64,000 nucleotides of DNA from Apricaphanius iberus (GCA_028564705.1 JAPXFQ010001350.1:62001-126000); one strand, 5' to 3'; numbered from the stretch's first letter, positions 42,263-53,759 are shown. Numbers and translations: made by a program. The notes: a model not told the origin generated them from the letters alone.

Positions 42263-43860
42263 ATAACATTAAAACTAAATTCGACAAATGGAAACTCCTC
42301 CCTTTGTCCCTGATTGGGCATGTTAATCTAGTTAAAATGATCGTTCTCCCAAAATTTCTCCACCTATTTTAAAATATTCCTATCTTTCTGACCTCTGCGT
42401 TTTTTAAGTCTCTTTACTCGACCATTTTGGCCTTCATTTGGTTTGATAAGCCACATAGGATTTTGAGGCCGCACCTGCAGAAGCCCACTATGGAGGAGGG
42501 CGTTGGGCTATCAGACTTCAGACATTTTTATTGGGCGTGTAATGCTAGAGCTTGGACGTTTTGGAGATACCTAAATAATGATTCGATGGCTAGGGGCAAT
42601 TAATCGAGTCGAACAACTTACTAAAACTTTTCGGGGCTTGCCTAGACTCCTTGTTGTTTGCGAGCCCAAATATTCCTCTGACACTGCTTCATAAATATTT
42701 TGTGCTAGGGCGATCTTATAGAATTCTGAAACAAATAAGGTCTTCCCTTAATCTTCCAGCCTTATCCTTGTATGCACCTATCACACATAATCCTGCATTT
42801 TTACCTGGGCTCTCTGACCCCATTTTTAGGCACTGGGAGTCTAGGGGCTTTGGCTTGATTGGGGACCTGTAACTGGGGGGCTCCTTCAGCTCCTTTGCCC
42901 TCCTTCAGGAGCAATTCGATCTTCCTCCAGCTCACTTCTTTCACTATCTCCAAATTCGTGATTATGGTCAACACTTCTTTCCATGCCTGGACCTTTTTCT
43001 GGCCCCATGAATTTTTTTTTGCACTTCTTATTAAATGATCCCCTAACTAAAAGTCTCATTAGCCAATGGTATGGCCTCTTTCCAATTGTTGCCTCTTCCC
43101 TGCATATCAAGGATGCTTGGGCAAGCGACTTGGGTACTGTGATCTCGGATGATTTATGGTCTGCAGGACTAAGGGTTGTTCCATTAATGCTAGGCTTCAG
43201 TTTATCTACTTTAAAGTGATGCACATCTGCATTATTATAAGGCCAAGCTACACAGGTTTTTTTCCTCGACTTCCCCTCTCTGCGACAAGTGTAAATTGGT
43301 GGAGGGTACCCTGGGAAACTTATTTTGGTCGTGCTCATCACTTAGGGGTTTCTGGGAAGGGATTTTTTGGCTCGATATACCTACCTACAAAGAGAGCACT
43401 GATGTTTGGTCTCATCGTGGCAAAAAGACTGATCTTAAGAGTCTTGAAGTCTAACCTACCGCCAACCTTTGCCACCTGGCTCTGTGAGATAATTTCCTGC
43501 TTACACCTGGAGGAGCTTTTTTTTTTGTTCAGCTGATGCGTCATCGATGTTTGTCAGGACTTGGGGCCCTTTTGTGGACTACATAAAGACTAGATGATCC
43601 CATCGGCTCTGTGAGCTTTATGTGAACAGTGGGTCTATTTTGCTGACCTTGTACATCTCTCCTGGTAACTCTGGGTACGGGCGCTACCGCACTCTTTACC
43701 CATTTGAGGGGTCTTGTCCCCTCCTCCAGCTCCTACGTATGTGCCCTGTGACTCAGAGTATTGCCCCTCCCCGAATCGGATGTGTGCTACATATTTTGTT
43801 TGGTCTTTTCTCTGCTCACCCTTCTGAGGTGTTTGTTGTGTTGGCTGACTGACCCTCCTT
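42263..43860 (+). pseudogene. L1/Tx1 ORF2 C-terminal region
   Basis: Broken frames with 'KWKLLPLSLIGHVNLVKMIV' near 42290, then 'FIWFDKPHRILRPHLQKPTM' and a C-terminal Cys-rich motif around 43275-43335 (C-x2-C, then 'GNLFWSC'), as in the nucleic-acid-binding tail of L1-type ORF2. The 3' untranslated region and A tail follow. Confidence 0.75.
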
Positions 43861-43989
43861 TTCAGTTTTGTGTGTGTATTTTTTTTCCTTCTCTTTATGT
43901 AGTTTACATTTTGGTTTTACTGTATTGTTATTCTCCTTTCCTGTCTACAACTGTTAAAACTTCAATAAACATACTTTTGAAAAAAAAAC

Positions 43990-44285
43990 ATCAGCAGTTT
44001 TCATGGGCCTGAGGTTCTCTAGGAGTCTGTTCCATAGACGTGGGCAATAGTGGTAGAACTAGGCTTCACCATATGTCTTAGTTCTGACTTGTGGAACCAC
44101 TAAAAAGCCAGTGCAAGAGTACCTCAGGGACCGTGAGGACTCATACTTTAAAATAAGGTCGAAGTAATAAGATGGGCAAGACCATTAAGACATTTATAAA
44201 CTAAAACAATACCCTAAAATCGATCCTTAAACGCACAGGGAGCAAATGCAGTGACTTCAAAACCGGTATAATGTGTTCTTGATAT
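43990..44285 (-). pseudogene. LINE (L2/CR1-type) C-terminal fragment
   Basis: On the minus strand 'EHIIPVLKSLHLLPVRLRID' near 44283-44225, then a broken 'GSTSQN' and 'TSMEQTP' region equivalent to the 'PRLWNSLP' end of L2/CR1-group ORF2. Directly abuts the A tail of L1 copy B, so the L1 may have inserted into or beside it. Confidence 0.65.
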
Positions 44286-44606
44286 GTATGATATATGATT
44301 ATCTATATGATATATGATAATATATATGATATTTCGCAATTTTTTACACATTTTTTAGAGTGCATTTTACACAAACCGATTAGGTATGCAATTTATGTTA
44401 AAGATAGGGATTTCAAAAACAAGGATAATTTTTAGTTTTAGTTCTAGTTTGTCTCAGAGTAAATTATAGTTTAAAGTTTCAAAGAAGCAGCACACTACAG
44501 TTAACTGCAAGCTGGCTAAAATGTAAAAGAAATCAGTGTGAGTGGTCATCAGTTTTAAAGAACATGAGGACCTTGTCAGTATATATACTATTTAATCCAT
44601 GTTCAT
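44286..44606. other. No recognised feature
   Basis: AT-rich with a TATGATATATGATTATC cluster around 44285-44330. Nothing coding. Confidence 0.4.
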
Positions 44607-44690
44607 TACCATCTTGGCTGAGTGGTTAGTGATGGTGACTTCCATTTGGTAGGTCCAGGTTTGCATCCCACTCTTGTGGTGTTGAAATAC
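44607..44690 (+). repeat. tRNA-like SINE head
   Basis: A-box-like TGGCTGAGTGG and B-box-like CAGGTTTGCATCCC about 40 bp apart, followed by SINE-like sequence. No acceptor stem or clean cloverleaf, so not called a tRNA gene. Confidence 0.45.
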
Positions 44691-44924
44691 ATTTTCACAG
44701 TAGGTTCACAGACATTAGTGCTGATTTCAGAAAAAATACTTTTTCTATATTTTTATAGTTATAGTTATTATTTATATTTTATATTTAAATCAAGTTCTGA
44801 CATCAAGACAGTGGCCTGATATGTTCTGTATGTTCAGTGCTGATCAATGTGGTTTAGAGATAGTCAATAAATTAATAAAAATAGGAGGAATATTGAATCT
44901 GTTGATTATTTGCTCCCCTCAAAC

Positions 44925-45325
44925 ACCCGTTTCGGATGTGATCAGCCCATTAAGTGGCCGTTATTAGCGGTTATCACTCCCATTAAATGCCGTCAGACTG
45001 TGCCCTCTCTACCTACTGAAATGTACATTTCCGTTTGGTGTTTAAAACCTCTTCAAATTAGGTTTAGGCATTTAAAAGAAAGTATGTTTGTCCTTCTGTG
45101 ACCATAAAAATTGTGGGTTGGATAACATTTGTTAGGTAACTCCAGTTACGATATGCTACTCTGACAAAGTATTTTTGACATGTACAGACAGTTGGCTGTT
45201 ATCAGGGATAAGAATGGTAGATAACCTACAAGTCCGTAGAGAGGGCAAAGACGGCATTTAATGGGAGTGATAACCACTAATAACAGCCATTTAATGGATT
45301 GACAACATCCGAATCGGCTGCCTAA
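44925..45325. mobile_element. Foldback/MITE with about 95-bp inverted arms
   Basis: 44929-45020 and 45227-45325 are inverted copies, sharing 'GGTTATCACTCCCATTAAAT' followed by GCCGTC and flanked by 'CGGATGT' and 'GCCCTCTCTAC' elements. The loop is about 205 bp. Such long terminal inverted repeats without a transposase fit a MITE. The TSD is not clear. Confidence 0.75.
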
Positions 45326-45548
45326 AATGCACAAGGTCTTCTCAGTGTTCAATGCATTGTTTAGCATGTATCTCAGATCATCATATTTTTACAGAGATGT
45401 TGTAAAATCTGGAAGGAAAACATGCGTGGTGGATGTTATAAGTTTTGTATTTCAATATATAAAAACAAAAACACCATTTTAATGACAGAGCAGAACTTTT
45501 TTACAGGATTAAAGGCTCAGGATAGGGAGTGAATATTTATAGAAACAC

Positions 45549-45625
45549 TTGGAGGTAGTGCTGGGCGATATGGCTTAAAATTAAAAAGAAATTTCAAGTG
45601 ATATAAAATATTTTAAAAACCCTGC
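45549..45625 (+). repeat. Interspersed repeat end ('GGGCGATATGGC' type)
   Basis: Reads 'AGTGCTGGGCGATATGGCTT' and then AT-rich sequence, the same end type as 10965-11090 in the opposite orientation. Likely a hAT-like non-autonomous element terminus. Confidence 0.5.
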
Positions 45626-46280
45626 TTTTATTGCAATCACCCTGTCCTGGTACTGACTAGACTTTAATGTCCAACGACAAACAAGCTGCAAAGTATCCTT
45701 TTAAAACAAGATGGCTAGACTGACATCACTCTGAGCTATGGAAGTCTAAGTAGTACATTGGTAAAAAAAAATCTCTGTTTTCCTAAAATTAAATCTTCAT
45801 AAACAGAAGAGAGATGCTTTTTGCTGGAATTCTTTTGCTGGGAATGGAAACAACCTACGCGTTCCAGGCCATACTGGCCCATTCAATTCTGTACCGTACT
45901 GGCCCTAGTGGAAGTGGGGCACAATAAAAAAGGGACCTGAAACAGGTATTTTGCTCTGCAACAACAAAATATGTTTTGCAGGAAATTACATGTTGGTAAT
46001 CACAATTTCAATTTTTTAAGTTTTTTTTTTCATTGGAATTTACCAGTTTACTCTGTACATCTGTTCAAAAGATGAGAACATTATTATTTTTTATGATCTT
46101 CAGTTCTTGGCCGTCACTTTCTCAAAGGTGGAAACAGATCGCTTTGTTCCGTCTGACAGTCCTACTCCTCCAGACCATCCCTTCCATGTGTCATCATCGC
46201 AACCAGACAACAATGTTCCTCTTCTTTTTTCTTTTGCTGCACCAGCATAACATCAAAGGCTGGACAACGGCATGCCCTCA
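45626..46280. other. No recognised feature
   Basis: AT-rich, with no motif or repeat that I can support. Confidence 0.35.
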
Positions 46281-46289
46281 GTGCTCACT

Positions 46290-46745
46290 CAAAAGACAGG
46301 TTCTGCCCATTGTGCTGGTCTGACAACAAATCCAGACTTTTCCAGCTGCTCACAACACCAACACAAGCTGCAGTATCTCTCATATCCAGTGTCCGGGGCT
46401 TCCGACTTTCTCCAGAGAGTCCACGTCTTCATGGAACACCCCCGGTGATGTCACAGCTCCAGTGCATACCAGCCCTAATTCTGCGAGTCGGGGTTCCCCT
46501 GGTGGGAGCTAAATCATATTACCTCCATCACACATGTGCCTGCTTCCCCTGTTCCACTGTTTACCCAATACCCATGCAAATACATCTTTTCAACCTCCCA
46601 ACCCTTCTTCTCCATTCCTTCTTCCATAAAAGACAATTTGAAACAGTTCAAAACTCTCTAGAGCCTCAGTTGTCTCTCCTGGTTGCTATGTCACCCACCC
46701 CCAGCTTCCAGTCCCAAATTCAAAATTTTCCGAATTCCTTAATGT
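46290..46745 (+). pseudogene. Possible DIRS-like gag region
   Basis: Pro/Ser-rich broken frames ('CPQCSLKRQVLPIVLV', 'PPVMSQLQCIPALI') immediately upstream of the DIRS-like RT remnant. Cys pairs early and Pro/Ser-rich sequence after are usual in the first ORF of fish DIRS elements, but similarity here is weak. The 147-codon frame is not otherwise explained. Confidence 0.3.
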
Positions 46746-46750
46746 TTTTT

Positions 46751-47022
46751 TAGGGATGTACTGATACTGATAATGGTTAAGGTATAAGGGCTGATACCGT
46801 TCTAATGTACTCGTATCGGTAAGTTAGCAAACACTATGAGCAGATATTTAAAAAGTGGAAAAACTGAAAAAGAATTACAGAAGATTTGAATTTTTCTTTT
46901 GAAATTTTAGTTTTTTTTTGTGTGGTAAAAGTATCGGCATTGGTACTTGGTATCGACAAGTACTCAGATCCAAGTATCGGTATTGTATCAGTTTGAAAAA
47001 AGTGGTATCGTAGCGACCGTTG
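46751..47022. mobile_element. hAT-like MITE ('GATGTACTGATAC' type)
   Basis: The left end TAGGGATGTACTGATACTGA and the right part 'CCAAGTATCGGTATTGTATC', then 'AAAAAAGTGGTATCGTAGCG' carry the GTATCGG motif in both orientations, an arrangement common in fish hAT-derived MITEs. It interrupts the DIRS-like region. Confidence 0.55.
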
Positions 47023-47049
47023 TTTTTTTTTTTTCCTCAATGCTATAAT

Positions 47050-48620
47050 TCTTCTACTCTATCTATAGCACTTCAGTCTTCATCGATTTAAAACCCTTCT
47101 GTCTTTCCCACTTTATCCCAACAAATCCTCACTGGTAATTCTGTGAAATTACCCGACCTCCTTTAGTGATCTCATTTATTTCAATAATTCCAGAGAATTT
47201 CAGAAAAGTTTATAGTTAATGATGCCAAGTCAGCTACTTGGTTTTGACACGAAAGACCTTACTTTTTCCCAAATTTAACATGGTTTTATAGCGTTATGGA
47301 GATGTAATTTGCTCTGTTTATCCAGATTGTAGACCAGAACACAATCTTTCCATCACCTTCCACATAGGTACAGTATTTGGTTTGGAGACACAGGTTTATA
47401 TCAATACTGCATTCTCTTTGCTACGCAGACTGCAAGTTGTTTACATCAAATTAACCAAGGGTCATTCTCCTGTGCTCTCAATTCAAAACTGTACTGCTGC
47501 GTAGTTGGTGCTTGCTCCTTTTTGTCATGTAGTCTTTGTGGCGTTCTTTCGTGACCAGCGATAACATGTACAACCTTTGTCCCTCTCCATTCATGTCCCT
47601 CCTCATCTTGCATCTCTGAATTCTTCATAATATATATTGAAAACTCCCTTATGTTCTGAATCTTCTTGGCTTCCTGGTCTTTACTTCAGCTTCATCGTCT
47701 CCATGCAATGGGGTCTGCACTCTCATCAAAAGGTTCTTAGACATCAGCTTCTCAATTTCTGAAGAAATCACTCAGACTAATTTTCTTTGCCTCTATAAAC
47801 AAAAAAAACCCCCAAAAAATTCCATCAAATTCTCCTGGTTGAGAAGATTGCCAAACAACAGTTACTAATTCTTCTTGGCCACTTTAACTATGCTATTCAT
47901 ATCATTCCTCATGGGAAATCTCTTTTTATCTCTTACTTGAGGACTCATGCTAAATGGAAGTACCTGTCTGGCATCATTTACTGTCTTTCGTCCTTCTAGA
48001 ATGAAATGTCTTTCTTTAATAATAACTTCAAGACAAATCCTGATGACATTTAGCTTTTCACAGATACAAAAACCTTCCATAGAATCAGGTTGTTTGCATC
48101 TGATTGGCCCAGAGTTTAAATTTATCTAGTTCCAGCCAATTTCCCCGTCATCAGCTCTTCACAAGTTGTACCCAATTATTGTCACAGCAATCCTTTGGGG
48201 CCACCAATGGTTGAAGAAGTCAATCCTCATTTAGTCTAATGCTGCAGTGGTAGAAATCATTTATAAAGGCTGATTGCTCTATAGAAGTCATGTAATTTAT
48301 TCCAAGATGTACTCAAATCTCAGCACAGCATCAATTCTTGTTTTGCTTAGCTCATGTACCAGGACATAACAATAGCATTGCCAATACGCTGGCTCACCTC
48401 TATTTTTAGAAATTCAAACTACTGGCACCAGATTTAGAAATTTCTCCAACTCTGGTACCTCCATTTTCCAAAACCTTTTTTCAACTACCTTCCCAGTGGG
48501 ACAACCTCTCCAATGCTAATCTTAACCAATTCACAACCACCTCGCCCCTTGCACCCTGTCATCTTACTTGTTAGACAGCAACAAATATACAAAGCCATGT
48601 ACTCATACTTCTTAAGGGGT
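47050..48620 (+). pseudogene. DIRS-like RT and RNase H remnant
   Basis: Heavily broken plus-strand frames. 'LLGHFNYAIHIIPHGKSL' (47871-47925) is a characteristic DIRS RT-thumb block. 'FPVISSSQVVPNYC', with the adjacent-frame 'LYPIIVTAILWGHQW' and 'SNAAVVEIIYKG' (48140-48265), matches DIRS RNase H with the region around its catalytic Asp. Further on 'FKLLAPDLE' and 'TLVPPFSKTFF' (48415-48480) fit the following conserved block. The tyrosine recombinase expected next is not recognisable. DIRS elements use that recombinase instead of an integrase. Confidence 0.65.
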
Positions 48621-48771
48621 TAAATAAAATAAAGAACCATCAGAGATTAATCAATGTCGGCTACTTAGATCAGATTGCCTCAGTCGTTGCATTCTCAATC
48701 GTTCCGGCTATTCATCTCCTTCCGTCAACCTGACTCTAGAAATTATTATTATTTTTATTTTGTTTTTTTGC

Positions 48772-48805
48772 GGGGGGGGGGGGGGGGGGGGGTGGGGTGG
48801 GGGGG
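48772..48805 (+). repeat. Poly-G run, G-quadruplex-prone
   Basis: 21 consecutive G, then T, GGGG, T, GGGGGGG. Strongly quadruplex-forming on the plus strand, and a likely place for sequencing or assembly error. Confidence 0.95.
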
Positions 48806-49822
48806 TCCTTACGGTGCCCAGGGTTCACCATTTCATTATCCAGGTATAATCCTTTCATCTATTCAAATCTTTCAGACGTCTCGAGTCATAGCAGCAACAC
48901 GTTCATCTTATGTCTCCATAAAATTAAAAGTGAGCAGTGTGGTGTAGTCCTTGCTAGTGAAATAAAGGTAATGTGCTAGATTCAGCAGCAGGGCCATGCC
49001 TCAAACTCTCCTCTAATTACCCAGCAGTCTACTTATACCCAACACACTTGGTCAAATTTTTTGGTCCAAACCCTCCCTTACACTGATCTGGATAACCCCC
49101 ACCTTTCTTCATCCCCTTATTCACTTCACCCTAATTCCTACTTTCGACAATAGTTTTTCGTCATTCTCAAGGTTCTAAAATATTATTTCCTAAACACCAC
49201 ACCCCACCCTTAGTCTTCTACCAAGCTTCCACCAGCAAGTTTCTCCATCCCTTCAACTTCTTTTTTAATAAACTCTTACACTCTTATTGTAGTGTGCTAC
49301 TCACACACTTATTTTCAACACATTTTTTTTTAATTTGCAGCTTTATTTTCTTCCCATCCACAAGCTGCAAAGAAAAAAAGTATATATTAATACAACAAGT
49401 GTTTTTGGAGATTAAGAAAACTATGCAATTAAGACAAATGTTGCTACTGAACAAAAAAAAAAAAAAGTTTTTTTGCATTGCAGTTTAGGCCTAAATTTTT
49501 GTGTGCATGTAAGCACAGTGTATGCTGTAAAGGGCACCATAACTTTGTAGTCATAAGAAAAGTGAACAATGCAAAAGTAGAGAAAGGCAGAAGCATTAGA
49601 TAGATTCAAAAGCAGCGCAGGTTTATACTGCTCCTTTTACTGTATCATTTAGGTGCTTTGGGATTATTGCTGTGAAAGGCTTGCATTTTTATAAGAGTGA
49701 CTGTATACATTTCCCACATCAAAAATAAATATCAGTTATGTACAGATAGGGCACAGTGTTCTCCTTTAATTGCTTTCAGGTACATTAATGTTTATCATAA
49801 CATTCACATGTACTATATTATT
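48806..49822. other. No recognised feature
   Basis: C/T-rich on the plus strand to about 49280, possibly DIRS-like remnant beyond recognition, then AT-rich. No motif supported. Confidence 0.35.
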
Positions 49823-49842
49823 CCACCATATATATATGGTGG
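49823..49842. repeat. Perfect 20-bp palindrome at RTE end
   Basis: CCACCATATATATATGGTGG equals its own reverse complement. Its right half is the end of the RTE coding fragment. Confidence 0.95.
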
Positions 49843-50350
49843 ACCAGAATCGCTTCGAAGCCACACGGAAGTCGTTCTCCATGGTCTCTCCAAACTCCTC
49901 CCACGTCTGAGTTTTTGCCTCAGCGACCATCTGAGCCGCACTCCGCTTGGCCTGCCAGTACCTATTAACTGCTTCCGGAGAGTTCTTCTTCAGCTTGACA
50001 GCATCCCTCACCTGCGGTGTCCACCTGCCGCCGCGACAGGCACTGACTACCTTACGGCCACAGCTACAGTCAGCCGCTTCGACAATGGAGGCACGGAACA
50101 TGGCCCACTCGGACTCAATGTCCCCCACCTCCCCCGGGACTTGTTCGAAGTTCTGCCGGAGGTGAGAGTTGAAACTCCTTCTGAGGGGAGACTCTGCCAG
50201 ACGTTCCCAGCAGACCCTCACAAGACGTTTGGGCCTGCCAAGTCTGTCCAGCGTCCTCCCCCTGCACCGGAGCCGACTCACCACCAGGTAGTGGTCGGTG
50301 TATAGCTCCGCCCCTCTCTTCACCCTAGTGTCCAAAACATGCAGCCGCAG
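49838..50350 (-). pseudogene. RTE-clade (Rex3-like) LINE fragment
   Basis: Minus-strand sister of 16700-17226: 'VLDTRVKRGAELYTDHYLVV', 'VRVCWERLAESPLRRSFNSH', 'IESEWAMFRASIVEAADCSC' and 'TWEEFGETMENDF', ending at Trp-Ser-Thr. It starts slightly earlier than the other copy (endonuclease end 'AELYTDHYLVV'). A short internal deletion removes part of the linker. RT absent. Confidence 0.8.
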
Positions 50351-50499
50351 ATGAACTACTGTTTGGTGGATAAGCACAAACAATAGTCAGGACCCGTCCC
50401 CCCCACCCGTAGGCGGAGGGAGGCTACCCTCTCATTCAGCAGGGTAAACCGTCTCAATCTCACTCCAAGCAATCTTGAAAACTTGAGAGCCCTGGTACA

Positions 50500-50690
50500 C
50501 TAGTGATGGTAAACTACTTTGTAGCCACAGCCCACTGACAGAGGTGAGGCTCCCGGACACTGGCACAAGCAGGCCCTCTGACCACCACCAGTAGGCAACA
50601 GGTGAAGTGTCTGTCCCAAGACAGTCGGAGCCAGAGCAGCCCTCTGATTACAAGACGAACTCCCAACTCTTGAGCCATGGTCGCCCCTAA
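50500..50690 (-). repeat. tRNA-headed SINE fragment
   Basis: On the minus strand starts GGGGCGACCATGGCTCAAGA (A-box region), followed by 'GACACTTCACCTGTTGCCTA' and 'CTGGTGGTGGTCAGAGGG'. Same family as the SINE at 35497-35832. Confidence 0.7.
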
Positions 50691-52560
50691 TTAGACTGTG
50701 GCAAACCAAACCAGACAAAAATCATTTACCACATTATTTACTACGTTATACTGAATACCACATTATACTAAATATGTCCTTCAAATATACTGACTTACTA
50801 TCTATTTCATCACTAAACTGAACCATATGCAATATTAGATTTCACCATAGGTAAGTTACAAAGCTGTCTAGCACCTGGCAACTACATGCTGCAATCAAGC
50901 TTTTACAAATAGAACTATAGTGAACCAGTGTGGATATGTACTCTTTTCTAACCGTGTAATGATTGACCTCTTCATTATGCCAGCAGCACTGCAGCTACCA
51001 TCTGTGGTCTTGTATTGGTGTTAAGTCCAATTATCTTTCTTTCTTGAAAAAGTCTGTACACCACAGGTAGGAAGTACATTTCCAATAGGTTGTGCTGTGC
51101 TCAACCATAACATTTCTTAATAAATGCTGAATTGTTGGTTCAAATCAAAGCATTGTGGTGTCCATAAGCCTTCAGTAGCCTAAGTAAAAGGGGGCTTAAG
51201 ATAATGAGATGCACATTTTATCATATTGAAAATTGATTGTTTTTTTTTAACTCAGGTGCTGTGCGAGACTGATAAATTTTCCTGGGTAGAGTTTCCACTT
51301 TTCAAGCAGGTCAAATAAAGGATCACCGGGACTCGAGCAGTTGTTGCTCCAGCTGCGGAGACATCCTTAAGATGTCACTTATTTTAACAGGAGTGGATGT
51401 GCATCACTGAATTTTTTGTAAGAAACAAGAACTTAATTGTCAACATCAATTAACGTATTTAAATTGATCCAACTGATGTTTTAAAGGTATTGTTGATTAT
51501 ATTTTTTCTTGTGGTTGGATCTTCTAATCTATTGGTCTTTCTAACTTTCAATCATCCTGAGATTCTGCATGCATACTCACATATCACATATTTATCTGTA
51601 GTGCTACGCCATAAACTATTCATTCGGCCTCACAGTTCTCACTGGATTGTTTTAAAATGGCTGTGAGTTACAAGAGAAAAAGAGTCTTTGAGGTGTATGA
51701 GAGGAAGAGAAGGGGCTCAGAAGAGAGAAACAAGACCAGATTGTTTTAATGAGATTATTTGCAATTATGGTGTGTGGGAAAAGCACAGGTAACACATTAC
51801 AGATTACTGCTAGAATAAGTTATCTATCTATTATATGGTATCTTTCACGGGAAGACTTGTTGCTGTGACTGCCGGAGCATTTTTTTTTTTCTACTAAAAG
51901 TGGAGAGGGCTGTTCTTTCCTGAAATTCGTAAAAATCCTCCTCTATATCTTTAAGTATTGAAAAGTAGCTTTTTTATCAGGGTATTTTTGGGGCACGTGT
52001 ATTTGTGTCTTTTAACTGGGTCCTTGAAGTCAGAGCTAAATTTATTGGCTGTTTCGCAGGTGATTTTATTATTGTTTCACTGATACAAAACCACAGTTAA
52101 ACCTTTTCAATTTCTTAAGTACAATGCATAAATTGCATTCTTTGATTCACACTCTAAAAAATGATGTGCATAAAAAAAAGTGCATTTACAGTTTTGCCCC
52201 ATTGATCTGAAACAAATGGTGCAAAATACATCCACACACCCATGTGTAAAAAATAACCGGTGTATACTTTTTTGTTGCTTACAGACAGAAATGAGTGAAT
52301 GTTGTTTAGTGCCATAAGCAATTTGTGTTAACCTTATGGCAAACAACATTTGCCATCTTTTAAAGATTTTAAGTCAATTACAATGGTCTGAACCACAGTA
52401 ATGTTTGTGTCAAATGCTCATAACAACAGCCCGGCTCCATGTACGTGAAAACCACACTGCAGTGCACTCAAACGCGGGGGCGAGCTAACTAGAGCGTCTC
52501 GCCCACCGTCCGGAGAGATAGAATGTTGCATCTTTGTTAAGTACAGAAGGCTATCACTAA
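50691..52560. other. No recognised feature
   Basis: AT-rich, no coding motif. GC content rises near 52430-52510 ahead of the L2 LINE. Confidence 0.4.
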
Positions 52561-52859
52561 CTAAATCCTGAGGGGATGCAAAGGGAGTTGGACTCTGGAG
52601 GTGAAGACTGCGTTGGTAAGACGTATCGCGTCATTTCCTGTTTGGTGACTCACTCGGTTGTAGCAAGTCGGGGTTTCTCTCTCTCTTGAATTAATCTAAT
52701 TTTCTCTGTCCAGAAGTTTTTCTGAGTTGCTTTAACACACAAACACATTAAAACATTTATTTTCTGTTGGTGTTCTTTGCGTTCTGGGACTCTTAAGTGT
52801 TACACTGGTTTTCTGGGCTCGGTAATGTACCGCTAGGTTAGCTTAGCTTCACGGCTAGC

Positions 52860-53727
52860 ATGGCTTCGGCAGCTTTGTCTCCTGTTCCTCCGTCTCTCTC
52901 TGAACCTCCTACTCTCTCCTGCTCTCTCTGTCAGATGTTTAGTTACTCCTCTGCCTCATTTAGTGAAGTTGGTAGGTGTATTAAGTGCAGCATTTTTGTA
53001 ACCTTGAAGGCGAGGGTTTCTGAGGTACAGGCCAGGCTCCGCGCTGTAGAACAGCCAGGCCCAGCATTAGCTAGCGCGGAGTCAATTAGGACAGGATCCC
53101 TTAACCGTCCTCCAACAGCTCCCGTGCAGCCGGGATCTGAGGAGAGCTGGGTGACGGTTCGTAGGAAGCCTAGCGCCAGACCCCAGCCCGCGGCAAACCT
53201 CCAGCCCCTTTCTCTGAACAATAGGTTCGCCCCGCTCAGCGACGCACCCGCCGAGCAGGAGAGGCCGATTCTTGTAATTATAACGAAAGACCACAGTCAA
53301 ATGCCTTCCAGGGGCCAGAGCTGCGGACATTAGGTCCCATCTGAAGCTTTTGGCCAAGGACAAACGGCGGTACAGCAGGATCGTTATCCATGCTGGTGGC
53401 AATGACACCCGGCGACGGCAATCGGAGGTCACTAAAATTAGCGTAGCTTCGGTGTGTAGGGCTGCCAAAAAGATGTCTGACTCTGTAATTTTTTCTGGTC
53501 CCCTGCCTGATCGTACTAGCGATGACATGTACAGCCGTGTGCTGTCGTTTCACCTTTGGTTGTCAAGGTGGTGTCCAGAAAACGATGTGGGCTACATTGA
53601 TAACTGGGGGGCCTTCTGGGGAATACCTGGATTGTTACGTAGAGACGGCATCCATCCCACCGCGGACGGAGCTTCGCTTCTTTCCAGGAACATTGATAGG
53701 GTTATCTCTAGTTCCCCATTGCCGTGA
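52860..53727 (+). pseudogene. L2 ORF1: Cys-rich/coiled-coil start and SGNH esterase, frameshifted
   Basis: The ATG at 52860 (AGCATGG context) opens a frame with 'CSLCQMFSYSSASFSEVGRC', a second Cys pair and a short helix ('LKARVSEVQARLRAVEQ'), then 'SWVTVRRKP'. The frame breaks near 53290-53340 and continues in another (53350-53727) with 'IVIHAGGNDTRRRQSEV' (esterase block III, GxND) and 'RRDGIHPTADGASLL' (block V, DxxH). The block I region with the catalytic Ser falls at the break and is missing. Such esterase ORF1 proteins are thought to help L2 RNA-protein complexes act on membranes. Confidence 0.8.
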
Positions 53728-53759
53728 CAACCCAGAGTCCAGCTCAGGGATCAGGGACT

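Larger units (their letters stand above)
37880..43988 (+). mobile_element. L1/Tx1-type LINE, copy B, with nested insertions
   Basis: ORF2 of an L1/Tx1-type element from the endonuclease start (about 38205) to a 3' tail with AATAAA (43964-43969) and an A run (43980-43988). An L2 LINE (38684-40579) splits the endonuclease and is flanked by ATCAAGG on both sides (38677-38683, 40580-40586), proving later insertion. ORF1 is not visible; 37880-38200 is taken as the upstream region by position only. Stops and frameshifts throughout. Confidence 0.85.

Noticed and set aside
44607..44690. Possible tRNA gene
   Set aside because: Same reasoning: promoter-like boxes without a folding acceptor stem.
46310..46753. 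147-codon frame as a host gene
   Set aside because: No known domain and it lies just upstream of a DIRS-like remnant; a decayed gag region or chance frame is more likely.
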